Part shown: in pieces, positions 47,561 to 55,948 of the stretch
Numbering within the stretch: position 1 is the stretch's first letter
Layout: each line of letters opens with the position of its first letter
From: Flagellimonas aurea
GTDB lineage: Bacteria > Bacteroidota > Bacteroidia > Flavobacteriales > Flavobacteriaceae
DNA length: 64,000 bases
Direction: 5' to 3'
NCBI RefSeq assembly: GCF_017313785.1
Contig: NZ_JAFLNL010000008.1
Span: forward strand, 1 to 64,000
Translations under genes and position numbers: made by a program
Notes under the pieces: generated by a model
The model's database searches: none
What the model saw: only the letters and a program-made list of their open reading frames with translations
What the model was told of the DNA's origin: nothing

Positions 47561-48480
47561 ACTACACTTTTTAGGTTTTTATATTCTGGAAGCTTTGGTC
47601 TGTTTTTCATGGCTTCCTCAATAACCTTGAGCACCCGCTCCCTTTCTTTTCCTTGCAAGGGCAATCTTGGGGCCCTAACATTCTCTGTTCCAATTCCTGT
47701 GGCCACTTCGGCCAATTTTATGTTCTGTACCAATTGGGGGCTTATATCCAGTTCCAGCAATGGCATAAACCATTTATATATTGACAGGGCCTCGTTTATT
47801 CTACCCGCCTTGACCAATTCATAAATGGCCACGGTTTCCGCTGGGTAGGCGCAAACCAAACCTGCCACCCATCCATCGGCTCCTATTACCAGACTTTCAA
47901 GTCCCAAAGTATCAACACCTGTGAATACCTTGAACCTATCGCCAAAACGATTTTTTAAACGTATTACATTGGTGATGTCCCGTGTTGATTCCTTGACGGC
48001 TTGGATGTTATCACATTCTGACAACTCTTCCATCATATCCAAAGTTACCTCAATTTTATAATCTACCGGATTATTGTAAATCATTATGGGTAAAGATGTA
48101 CTGTTTGCGATGGCTTTAAAGTACACAACGGTTTCGTGGTCGGTTGCCTTGTAGCGCATTGGAGGCAAAAGCATTAGCCCTTGTGCCCCTACTTTTTCTG
48201 CGTGCCGGGCCACTTCCATGGCTTCTTTGGTGCTTTGCTCCGCGATGTTGATAATAACTGGAACTTTACCCTGAACTATCTTTAATGAGGTTTTTATCAA
48301 GGTCTCTTTTTCCTCTTTGGTAAGTGTACTTGCCTCACCCAAAGTACCTCCAAGTATTATTCCTTGTACACCGGCATCCAGTTGTGCGTTAATATTTTTC
48401 TCAAACATGGCAAGGTCCAATTCGTCCTCGCTTGTGAATTTTGTGGTTACAGCGGGCATAACCCCTTCCCAATGTATCAT
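47557..48480 (-). CDS. DapA-family 1-pyrroline-4-hydroxy-2-carboxylate deaminase
   Basis: I start at the ATG at 48480 (MIHWEGVMPAVTTKF); the frame extends upstream to 48537 but that part would cover the promoter. The 307 residues form a TIM barrel of the dihydrodipicolinate synthase family: GGTLGEASTLT, the Tyr in PIMIYNNPVDY (~134) and Schiff-base Lys in IQAVKESTRD (~163). In hydroxyproline operons this family member deaminates 1-pyrroline-4-hydroxy-2-carboxylate to 2-oxoglutarate semialdehyde and ammonia. It is the first gene of the operon, divergent from the AraC regulator. Confidence 0.88.
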   Translation of the reverse strand: MIHWEGVMPAVTTKFTSEDELDLAMFEKNINAQLDAGVQGIILGGTLGEASTLTKEEKETLIKTSLKIVQGKVPVIINIAEQSTKEAMEVARHAEKVGAQGLMLLPPMRYKATDHETVVYFKAIANSTSLPIMIYNNPVDYKIEVTLDMMEELSECDNIQAVKESTRDITNVIRLKNRFGDRFKVFTGVDTLGLESLVIGADGWVAGLVCAYPAETVAIYELVKAGRINEALSIYKWFMPLLELDISPQLVQNIKLAEVATGIGTENVRAPRLPLQGKERERVLKVIEEAMKNRPKLPEYKNLKSVV

Positions 48481-48500
48481 AATGCTATATATTTTGATTA

Positions 48501-48508
48501 CAAAAATA
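48501..48508 (-). promoter_or_regulatory. Candidate -7 element of the hydroxyproline operon
   Basis: On the minus strand TATTTTTG fits the Bacteroidota -7 consensus TAnnTTTG. It lies 20 bp from the deaminase ATG. No convincing -33 element is seen, which suits a promoter that needs an activator. Confidence 0.5.
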
Positions 48509-48546
48509 GATGACTGAATTTCAAGGATAAGCTTCATTATTAACGA

Positions 48547-48567
48547 ATACTGATACTATATTAACCC
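48547..48567 (-). promoter_or_regulatory. ATACT box of the hydroxyproline operon
   Basis: ATACTGATACTATATTA followed by ACCC contains two ATACT direct repeats six bases apart. It lies 38 bp upstream of the -7-like element, the same as the copy at 43631-43650. It probably binds the AraC-family protein encoded on the other side. Confidence 0.55.
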
Positions 48568-48568
48568 A

Positions 48569-48590
48569 AATATTGGTTCAGGTCAATATT
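48569..48590. promoter_or_regulatory. Inverted repeat in front of the araC-type gene
   Basis: AATATTG and CAATATT are perfect seven-base arms with an eight-base spacer. The element ends 25 bp before the GTG start of the regulator and abuts the ATACT box. It may serve autoregulation. Confidence 0.35.
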
Positions 48591-48615
48591 ATGATGATAT
48601 TCGCATAAAAAAGTA

Positions 48616-49458
48616 GTGAAAGTTCTTCCGTTTAAAATTCCGAAACCCAAAGATGAGGCCTTGGTCTATCAAGTAGACCGGGAGCGGGTTTTTTATGACC
48701 AACTTCACCAACATGCAGAAATACAGATAAGTTATATTGCCAAAGGTGCAGGATCCTTGATCGTAGGCGACTCCATTAGTGATTACAAGGAAGGTGACAT
48801 CTTGGTCATAGGAGGTTATGTTCCGCATGCTTTTAAGAGCGATGTCTCCTTTTCTCCAAAATCGATTATGTACACTCTTTTTTTTGACATCAATTCTTTT
48901 GGAAAAGAGTTTTTCCGCATTACGGACCTTGCATCCACAAAGGAATTCTTCAAAAAATCGGAACTTGGAATGCGGGTCATATCCAATAAAGACATCATTA
49001 TTGGAGAGTTCAACAAACTAAAGACCCAAAATAAAATAGAGCAAATAGCCACTCTGTTGGTCATTATAAACCGTATAACACAATCCCAAACAACACCCCT
49101 CTCCTCATTTGTTTACCGCAAGTCTTTTTCCGATGATGAGGGCAAGCGTATGAACGATGTTTTTAAATATGCCATGGACCGCTACCACGAGCCTATCAGT
49201 TTAGATGAAATAGCCGATGTGGCCAATATGAGCAAAAATGCTTTTTGCCGGTATTTTAAAAAACGGACAAACAAGACTTTTTTTCAGTTTCTTATTGAGA
49301 TTCGAATAGAAAATGCCTGTAAGCTTATTCTAGGAAGTCCAGAACTGGCTATTTCATTGATCTCCGATCAATGCGGATTTAACAACATTGCCAACTTTAA
49401 CAGAAAATTCAAGGAATTGAAAGGATGTTCTCCCACCCAGTTCCGGGCACAATTTTAA
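48616..49458 (+). CDS. AraC-family transcriptional regulator
   Basis: The start is GTG 48616, the only start between it and an upstream in-frame stop. The 280 residues have an N-terminal cupin-type sensing domain (~15-100: FYDQLHQHAEIQISYIAKGA, then DYKEGDILVIGGYVPHAF) and a C-terminal double helix-turn-helix (~180-278: ISLDEIADVANMSKNAFCRY, SLISDQCGFNNIANFNRKF). It lies divergent from the hydroxyproline operon with two candidate sites between them, so it is likely the hydroxyproline-responsive regulator. It may also act on the DPP gene promoter. Confidence 0.93.
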   Translation: MKVLPFKIPKPKDEALVYQVDRERVFYDQLHQHAEIQISYIAKGAGSLIVGDSISDYKEGDILVIGGYVPHAFKSDVSFSPKSIMYTLFFDINSFGKEFFRITDLASTKEFFKKSELGMRVISNKDIIIGEFNKLKTQNKIEQIATLLVIINRITQSQTTPLSSFVYRKSFSDDEGKRMNDVFKYAMDRYHEPISLDEIADVANMSKNAFCRYFKKRTNKTFFQFLIEIRIENACKLILGSPELAISLISDQCGFNNIANFNRKFKELKGCSPTQFRAQF

Positions 49459-49473
49459 AATCCATATCGATAT

Positions 49474-49502
49474 AAAAAAAAACGGATGGGAAATCCCATC
49501 CG
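49474..49502 (-). terminator. Terminator after the second susD
   Basis: CGGATGGG and CCCATCCG pair perfectly around AAAT. On the minus strand a run of nine T follows. The plus-strand regulator gene ends 24 bp before the hairpin, so it may also stop there. Confidence 0.75.
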
Positions 49503-49567
49503 CTTATGCACTAAATAACAAACTCAAAACAATTACAACAATTTGTTTTATCGTTTACACCTTTTCC

Positions 49568-51166
49568 TTAGTAGCCAGGATTCTGGCGCAGGTTTGTGTT
49601 GGTGTTAAGTTCTTCCAAGCCTATGGGAAATAGGATTGTGTAGTCTCCTTGAGGGGTATGGTTATACCAATTTTTTGTCTGGTACACGCCAAATCGAATC
49701 ATATCGGTTCTTCTACGTGCTTCTGCAGCAAATTCCCATCCCAATTCGTCCAAAAAGCGGCCGTATGGTACAGCAGATTGGTCTCCTGGTTCATCTATGG
49801 TACCATCTTCGGCCAACGTTCCATACTCCACAGTGGTATCCCCTTCAAGTTCAGTTCCTGTAACGGTGGCCTCGGCAGGGTCTTCAAAAGAACGTAAACG
49901 AACCTGCGTTACTATGGTAGCTGCTTCATCGGCACGATTGGTTCTTAGGAGAGCTTCGGCCTTCATCATAAGTACATCTGTATACCTCAGAAAAGGGAAG
50001 TCAACGCTGAGTCCTGCTGTGGCTCCGGATTCTATTTCGTATTTACCACATCTAAAACCGTCTGTAAATTCGCAATCATAAATACTTGGCATTTCCTTTC
50101 TTAGGGTCATTACCACACTACCGTCGGAAGCGTTCAATTGGTCTCCCATCAACCAGGTATCCGCCAAACGTTTATCATTGGCATCATAACTATCTATAAA
50201 TTGGGGATTACAGCTAGACCCTCCCCAAGGTTGTGCCTGCATATCAAAAACCAATCTATGGTCTGGCAACAGCATTTTCATGTGAGCATTCCAGTCGCCA
50301 GCAAATATTTGATCGTAAGGTATGGCGAACACCATTTCTGGGTTTCCTTGGTTCTCTGTACTAAAGATATCGGAATAATTTGACGACAGCTCAAAAGCCC
50401 CGCTGGATATAATTTCATCACATGCATCGATAACATTGTCCCACTGGGCGGTTCCCGTATATACCTCGGCATTTAAATACACACGTGCCAGAACATGATA
50501 AGCTGCCCACTTTGTCATACGACCATAGGTCGATTGATCTACGACCTCGGTAAGGTTGGGTATAACCTCTGTCAGCTCAGAAACAATAAAGTTGTACACT
50601 TCTGAACGTGAACTCTGTACCGGAAGTTCATCACTATAACTTGCTATAATGGGAACGTTGCCATGGGTATCCACCAACATAGAATAGTACAATGCCCTTA
50701 AGGCTCTCATTTCTGAAATAATGGCAGATGCCTGCTCTTCGCTCACCGGTAGTTCTCCAGATTCCACTTGTAGAATTACCCTATTGGCACTATTGATTCC
50801 ATTGAAACAGGTTATCCATGTGTTTCTTGGTTGCCATTGGGTCTCTGTCCATTCATGAAAGTGCATTCTTTTGTATGTACCCCCATCATCCCAACCATTG
50901 GGTCGTGTTGGAGTCACGAACATATCGCCGGGCTCTTCCTGCAAATCAAAATATCCTTGCCAACCCATTACAAATCGCATTGGCGTGTAAGCGGATGCCA
51001 TAACGGAAATGATATCGGATTCCGAAGGCACAAAAGAGGATTCTGTCACTTCCGAGAACACTTCTTCCTCCAAGTCAGTACAGGCTATTGGCAAGAGCAA
51101 TAAACTTGCCAGGAGCGTCAAAATTTTTGGTCTAAGTGAATTCACTTTGTTCAATATATTTTTCAT
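49568..51166 (-). CDS. SusD/RagB-family outer-membrane lipoprotein
   Basis: I start at the ATG at 51166 (MKNILNKVNSLRPKILTLLA, lipobox Cys in LLPIACTDLEEE); the longer frame would overlap susC. The 532 residues have SusD features: ITCFNGINSANRVILQVES, EMRALRALYYSMLVDTHGNVPI, YTDVLMMKAEALLRTN, and EAARRRTDMIRFG near the C-terminus, ending LNTNTNLRQNPGY. It should bind the oligosaccharide or glycopeptide brought in by the adjacent SusC. Position next to the hydroxyproline operon and downstream of arabinose genes suggests an arabinosylated ligand; this is inference. Confidence 0.94.
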   Translation of the reverse strand: MKNILNKVNSLRPKILTLLASLLLLPIACTDLEEEVFSEVTESSFVPSESDIISVMASAYTPMRFVMGWQGYFDLQEEPGDMFVTPTRPNGWDDGGTYKRMHFHEWTETQWQPRNTWITCFNGINSANRVILQVESGELPVSEEQASAIISEMRALRALYYSMLVDTHGNVPIIASYSDELPVQSSRSEVYNFIVSELTEVIPNLTEVVDQSTYGRMTKWAAYHVLARVYLNAEVYTGTAQWDNVIDACDEIISSGAFELSSNYSDIFSTENQGNPEMVFAIPYDQIFAGDWNAHMKMLLPDHRLVFDMQAQPWGGSSCNPQFIDSYDANDKRLADTWLMGDQLNASDGSVVMTLRKEMPSIYDCEFTDGFRCGKYEIESGATAGLSVDFPFLRYTDVLMMKAEALLRTNRADEAATIVTQVRLRSFEDPAEATVTGTELEGDTTVEYGTLAEDGTIDEPGDQSAVPYGRFLDELGWEFAAEARRRTDMIRFGVYQTKNWYNHTPQGDYTILFPIGLEELNTNTNLRQNPGY

Positions 51167-51176
51167 GATATTTTTT

Positions 51177-54100
51177 TTAGAATGTGAAGTTGATTCCCAA
51201 TGTAAATGTTCTGATAGAGGGATATTTATCCCTGTTATCATTTCCTGGAACAATTCCATCGTTAGGAGTACGGTTTCTATTTACTTCTGGGTCTATCCCC
51301 TTATATCCCGTAATAGTCGCCAAGTTCAGTCCTGATGCATAAATACGGAAGCTTTGGGCAAACTTGATGGCATCCTTGGGCAGTGTGTATCCCAAGGTAA
51401 CGTTGTCTATCTTTAAGAAATCCCCGTCTTCTACATAGTAGCTCACAAATCGTTGTACATCTTGCAGGACAGCTTTTCCATATACCATATCATAAGCGGA
51501 GTCCAATGTATTGTAACTGATGGTTGGATTTTCGTAGAACATTCTGGAAAAGTTCAATATTTGATAATCCAATGCTCCTCTTAAATTTACCATCAAGTCC
51601 CAGTTTTTATACTTAACCGTGTTGTTCCAGCTATAGTAGGTTTTTGGCAAACCGTTGCCCAGTACTTGTCTATCGTCGGTCGTGGCCTCGGTTGCAGGAA
51701 CAAGTGTGCCATCAGGACGTTCTATGACCCAAATACCGTCTTCGGTAATATCCACACTTTTTAGTCCAAAGAAATTACCAATTGGTTGTCCCTCTTGAAT
51801 TCTATGAGTTTCGATTTGAATAGGCTCGCCCGTATATCCCTCATCAAAGAAATCATTGGTCAATTGGAACTCGCCGTTGGACAATGACACTACTTCGTTT
51901 GTATTCGTGGAATAGGTAAGATTAGCGGTCCATTCAAAATTGTCGGTTTGAAAAGGGGTAACGTTCAATAGAAATTCCAGACCTGTATTTTTAATCTGAG
52001 CTACGTTCGCAGCTATCTCTCCATAAAAATAGGGAGGTGTCGGTACGCTATAATTCAGCAGTGCATCTTTTGTGGTTCTGTTATAATAATCTACGGAACC
52101 ATTGATACGGCCATCTAACACTCCAAAATCCAACCCAAGATTAAACTCTTCCTTTTTCTCCCAACGCAGGTTTGGATTTGCGTTACGTGACGGTACCAGT
52201 TCTCTTACCCATTGGCCATTGTTCAAGAAATAATCTCCATACTTTAGTCCACTCAAAGCTTGGTAATTAGCTCCTGCATTGATTCCTGTGATACCAAAAC
52301 CTGTTCTTAACTTAAGATTGGACAACCAATCCCAGTTATCCGCGAAAGATTCCTGATCTACGCGCCAACCTAATGAAATACCAGGAAAATTACCCCATTT
52401 GTTATCTTCTCCAAATCTGGAAGATCCTTCACGGCGCATACTTGCCATCAATAGGTAACGGTCATCGTAGTTATAGGTGACCCTTGAGAAAAAGGCGATC
52501 AACTTATCAGAATACTTTTCGCTGTACATACCGGCTTCACCCAATTGCAGTCCCTGACCACTACCTATATTGTTATAAGTAAAACCGTCTGTTGGAAAAC
52601 GGCGGTTTGTGGCCCAAAAGCCTTCACTTGTATTATCTTCATAATTGTAACCTACCAAACCTGTTACTTTGTGTTTTCCGAAGCTATTGTCGTAATCCAC
52701 AGTAAACTGGCCATAGTTACCTACATAATCATCGGTTCCCCTTGATGCAAAGCCTTCTTGGCCGTTTTTAGTAGTGGAAACATGGTTCTTTGTCTCGTAA
52801 AAACCTCTGATATTTGAATTTCCTTTACGCGTATACAGTCCTTTGATCGTAACATGGTCCCCAAAGTCGTAGCTTAAGGAAAAATCGAACCTTGTATTCC
52901 TGTACCTGTTCTGACCAATGGTTTCCTGTATATAGGCAACAGGGTTGTCGTAGAAATACACATCTCTCTCGTACCAGGTACCATCTTCGTTGTAAACAGG
53001 CTCTGTCGGATTTCTTATCAGGGCCTGTCTGTATATGTACGGGTTAAAGCTTGCTCCATCGCCCAAGGCATTAAAGGTCTGTTCGCTCAATATTACACCA
53101 ACATTTGCTTTCAATCGGTTGTCGAACATGGCATGGTTCACACTTACTCTTGCCGTATGTCTCTTGTTATCAGATTTTAGAAAAATCCCTTCAAGATCCC
53201 TATAGTTTAGGGATGCTGTCATATTGGAAGTTGAATTACCTGCCCTAAAAATAAGATTATGAACTTGACTGTAGGCATCGCGGGTAATTTGGTCGACCCA
53301 ATCGGTATCAGACCCAAAATCCTGAATATTGGCTCCATTAAAGGTGTAGCCTTCATTGAATTTTTGCCTCAATTCTCCAGCGTCCAAAAAGTCCAACCTA
53401 TCCGCAATTGTAGATAAGGAAGCATAGCCGTTATACTCAATGGTCGGTTTCATATCGGCGCTACCTTTTTTTGTGGTAATGATGATTACACCATTGGTAC
53501 CACGTGTACCATAAATAGCTGTCGCCGAACCATCTTTTAATACATCTATGGATTCAATGTCCTCTGGTGCCACGGTATTTAAACTTCCGGGAACTCCATC
53601 AACCAAAACCAATGGGTTAGACCCACCCGTTAAAGAGGAGAAACCCCTTAAGTTGATTTGCGTTCCTTCCGTGGGGTCGCCCGAAGGTGCCGAAACGGAC
53701 AGACCGGCCACCTTACCTTGAATAAGTTGCGCCGCATCCTTTACATTTCCCTGTACAAAGTCTTCAGACTTTACAGTTGCCACAGAACTGGTTACATCGG
53801 CACGTTTTTGCGTACCGTAACCAATTACAACTACTTCCGAGAGCTGTTGAAGATCCTCCTTGAGTACCACATTAATTGTGGATTTTCCTTGTACGGGAAT
53901 TTCCTGACTTACAAAACCTAAATAAGAAAATACCAACACCGCATCGGATTGCGAGGTGGTAATCTCATAATTTCCATCAAAATCGGTAGCCGTACCGTTG
54001 GCGGTATTCTTTTCCAACACCGCAGCTCCTGCAATGGGTATCCCTTGCTCATCTGTAATGTTACCTGTAACCGTCTGTTGAGAAAACCCAGCTTGCGCCA

Positions 54101-54188
54101 CAAAAACGCAAAACAAGGAAAGTACAAGCTGCTTTTTAAGACAATTGGTCCCTAGACATTCTTTAAATAAAAAGTTAGCCAATTTCAT
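51177..54188 (-). CDS. SusC/RagA-family TonB-linked outer-membrane transporter
   Basis: The 1003-residue protein has a signal peptide (KKQLVLSLFCVFVAQAGFSQ), a carboxypeptidase-regulatory-like domain (~38-110, VTGNITDEQGIPIAGAAVLE), the SEVVVIGYGTQKRADVTSSV segment, a plug with LVLVDGVPGSLNTVAPEDIE and IYGTRGTNGVIIITTKKG, and a barrel ending LGINFTF. Unlike the first SusC it lacks an STN domain, so it should not signal to a FecR. It imports large ligands with the SusD encoded 10 bp downstream. A palindrome overlaps a -7-like element about 100 bp upstream. Confidence 0.95.
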   Translation of the reverse strand: MKLANFLFKECLGTNCLKKQLVLSLFCVFVAQAGFSQQTVTGNITDEQGIPIAGAAVLEKNTANGTATDFDGNYEITTSQSDAVLVFSYLGFVSQEIPVQGKSTINVVLKEDLQQLSEVVVIGYGTQKRADVTSSVATVKSEDFVQGNVKDAAQLIQGKVAGLSVSAPSGDPTEGTQINLRGFSSLTGGSNPLVLVDGVPGSLNTVAPEDIESIDVLKDGSATAIYGTRGTNGVIIITTKKGSADMKPTIEYNGYASLSTIADRLDFLDAGELRQKFNEGYTFNGANIQDFGSDTDWVDQITRDAYSQVHNLIFRAGNSTSNMTASLNYRDLEGIFLKSDNKRHTARVSVNHAMFDNRLKANVGVILSEQTFNALGDGASFNPYIYRQALIRNPTEPVYNEDGTWYERDVYFYDNPVAYIQETIGQNRYRNTRFDFSLSYDFGDHVTIKGLYTRKGNSNIRGFYETKNHVSTTKNGQEGFASRGTDDYVGNYGQFTVDYDNSFGKHKVTGLVGYNYEDNTSEGFWATNRRFPTDGFTYNNIGSGQGLQLGEAGMYSEKYSDKLIAFFSRVTYNYDDRYLLMASMRREGSSRFGEDNKWGNFPGISLGWRVDQESFADNWDWLSNLKLRTGFGITGINAGANYQALSGLKYGDYFLNNGQWVRELVPSRNANPNLRWEKKEEFNLGLDFGVLDGRINGSVDYYNRTTKDALLNYSVPTPPYFYGEIAANVAQIKNTGLEFLLNVTPFQTDNFEWTANLTYSTNTNEVVSLSNGEFQLTNDFFDEGYTGEPIQIETHRIQEGQPIGNFFGLKSVDITEDGIWVIERPDGTLVPATEATTDDRQVLGNGLPKTYYSWNNTVKYKNWDLMVNLRGALDYQILNFSRMFYENPTISYNTLDSAYDMVYGKAVLQDVQRFVSYYVEDGDFLKIDNVTLGYTLPKDAIKFAQSFRIYASGLNLATITGYKGIDPEVNRNRTPNDGIVPGNDNRDKYPSIRTFTLGINFTF

Positions 54189-54574
54189 AATACATGTTAA
54201 TTAGTTGAGTTATTTTTTCCTGTAAAAACCATTGCTCAGCATCGTTAATATTGATTTAAAGATTAATAAGCGTTAATTTTACACTTGTAAATGTAAACTT
54301 ATGGCTCAGAAGATTTCTGGAAATATTATCCGGTTTTGATATTATGTTGACCAATCAGCCCTGTTATTTTTATTTAACGTGACTTAATTCTATCAATTCG
54401 TTAAAACCGAAAGTAATTTCACTTATTTATGTAAGTAAATTTCTGTTACATAAAACTAGGGCGGCATTAGTTCAAAATCGTACCAACTTTATCCAAACCA
54501 ATTCTAGGTATGTTGTTTGTATAGACTGATCAAGTGCTCATAAAACCCTAACTTTAGGTGCAATTTTTTTAGAC
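54189..54574. other. AT-rich divergent intergenic region
   Basis: This 386-bp stretch between the divergent susC and exonuclease genes holds no ORF that I can support. It contains the palindrome at 54278-54297 and a weaker inverted repeat ACTTA-N6-TAAGT at 54421-54436. Promoters for both genes must lie here. Confidence 0.6.
54278..54297. promoter_or_regulatory. Palindrome overlapping a -7-like element before the second susC
   Basis: TTTACACTTGTAAATGTAAA has outer arms TTTACA/TGTAAA and inner TT/AA symmetry. On the minus strand TAAGTTTA (54301-54294), one base off TAnnTTTG, overlaps it, as expected for a repressor site. TTTACA-Y-TT-R-TAAA is shared with the arabinose promoter at 30615-30628. 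Confidence 0.35.
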
Positions 54575-55945
54575 TTGTACACCATCATCGACATAGAGAC
54601 CACGGGAAACGGAATCAAAGGCAACAAGATTACCGAGATTTCCATTTTTAAATATGATAGCGGACAGATCGTGGACGAGTTTACGTCCTTGGTCAACCCT
54701 GAAAGTCCCATTCCCTATTTTATTACAGGGCTTACGGGAATCGATGATCACATGGTGCAAAATGCACCAACGTTTAAGGAGATTGCCCAAAACGTTTTAC
54801 GCATTACCGAGGGATGCATTTTTGTGGCCCACTCCGTTAATTTTGATTATGGGGTCATTAAAGAAGAGTTCCGACAAATCGGGGTGGATTTCATCCGTAA
54901 AAAACTTTGTACCGTACGTTTATCGAGAAAGTTGATACCTGGACTGCGTTCCTATAGTTTGGGCAAACTGTGTTCTGCCGTGAACATTCCTTTGGTGGAC
55001 AGGCACCGTGCCCGCGGAGATGCCCATGCCACGGTTCTTCTGTTCGAAAAGCTTTTGGAAAATCCTGAATCGGAAGAGGTCTTTAAAAAGTTTTTGAATG
55101 CCCGAAGTCAAGAAGCCACCCTTCCTCCACATTTGCCCAAAGCTGTTTTCGATAAGATTCCGCAAAAACCTGGCATCTATTATTTTATGAACCAAAAAGG
55201 AGAAATTATTTATGTGGGCAAGGCCATCAACCTAAAAAAACGGGTGTTGGGGCATTTTTATGACAAGAGCCGCAAGGAGATTCAAATGTGCAGCGAGACA
55301 GCCAATATCGATTTTAAACTGGCAGGCAGCGAACTGGTAGCTCTATTGATGGAATCCGCAGAAATAAAAAGGTTGTTCCCGCCCTACAACCGTGCGCAAA
55401 AAAGACCAGGCAAGCAATACGCCATTTTTGCCTACGAGGACCGAAATGGCATTACACATTTGGCCTATAACACGAGTAAAGGGGCTCCAAGTCCTTTAAA
55501 AGTGTTCCATAATCAAACCGAATGCCGAGCATATCTGGAAGAAGTATGCAAAAAATTTTCGCTATGCCCCAAGTATTGCCATCTACAGCAAACAACCTCC
55601 GCCTGCTCCCATCATGAAATCAATACCTGCGAAGGAATTTGCAGGGGCGATGAGTCTCCCGAGGATTATAACCAAAAAGTGGACGAGGCCATAGCCCACA
55701 TGAAAATGTTGTCCTCCGAAGTCAAAATCATCAAGGAAAAAGGCAGGGCCGAAAACGAAAGTGCCGTGGTTTTAATTGCGGACGGCATCTACAAAGGTTT
55801 TGGTTTTATAGATACGGACATTCAAATATCCTCCATTGACGATATTGAGGCCTTTATCACCCCGCAGAAACATACTTTGGAAACAGAAAGTATTCTTACC
55901 CAATATTTTTTGAAGCACAGCAAGAGTCAAGTGCTTGCTTCGTAA
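54575..55945 (+). CDS. DnaQ-like 3'-5' exonuclease fused to GIY-YIG nuclease
   Basis: The start is TTG 54575, the only start after an upstream in-frame stop that keeps the exonuclease motif. Residues 1-165 form a DEDDh exonuclease: Asp/Glu of YTIIDIETTGNG, VAHSVNFDYGVI, and the HRARGDAHAT motif. Residues ~195-280 form a GIY-YIG domain (KPGIYYFMNQKGEIIYVGKA, LKKRVLGHF) like the UvrC/Cho N-terminus. A C-terminal region with several Cys and His (CPKYCHLQQTTSACSHH) may bind zinc. Such fusions are widespread and probably act in DNA repair. It is convergent with the next gene, three bases apart. Confidence 0.92.
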   Translation: MYTIIDIETTGNGIKGNKITEISIFKYDSGQIVDEFTSLVNPESPIPYFITGLTGIDDHMVQNAPTFKEIAQNVLRITEGCIFVAHSVNFDYGVIKEEFRQIGVDFIRKKLCTVRLSRKLIPGLRSYSLGKLCSAVNIPLVDRHRARGDAHATVLLFEKLLENPESEEVFKKFLNARSQEATLPPHLPKAVFDKIPQKPGIYYFMNQKGEIIYVGKAINLKKRVLGHFYDKSRKEIQMCSETANIDFKLAGSELVALLMESAEIKRLFPPYNRAQKRPGKQYAIFAYEDRNGITHLAYNTSKGAPSPLKVFHNQTECRAYLEEVCKKFSLCPKYCHLQQTTSACSHHEINTCEGICRGDESPEDYNQKVDEAIAHMKMLSSEVKIIKEKGRAENESAVVLIADGIYKGFGFIDTDIQISSIDDIEAFITPQKHTLETESILTQYFLKHSKSQVLAS

Positions 55946-55948
55946 AAG

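Noticed and set aside
47557..48480. Reading the DapA-family gene as lysine-biosynthesis dihydrodipicolinate synthase or N-acetylneuraminate lyase
   Set aside because: Its overlap with the semialdehyde dehydrogenase gene and linkage to the epimerase and D-amino-acid dehydrogenase fit the hydroxyproline pathway better; no lysine or sialic acid genes are near.
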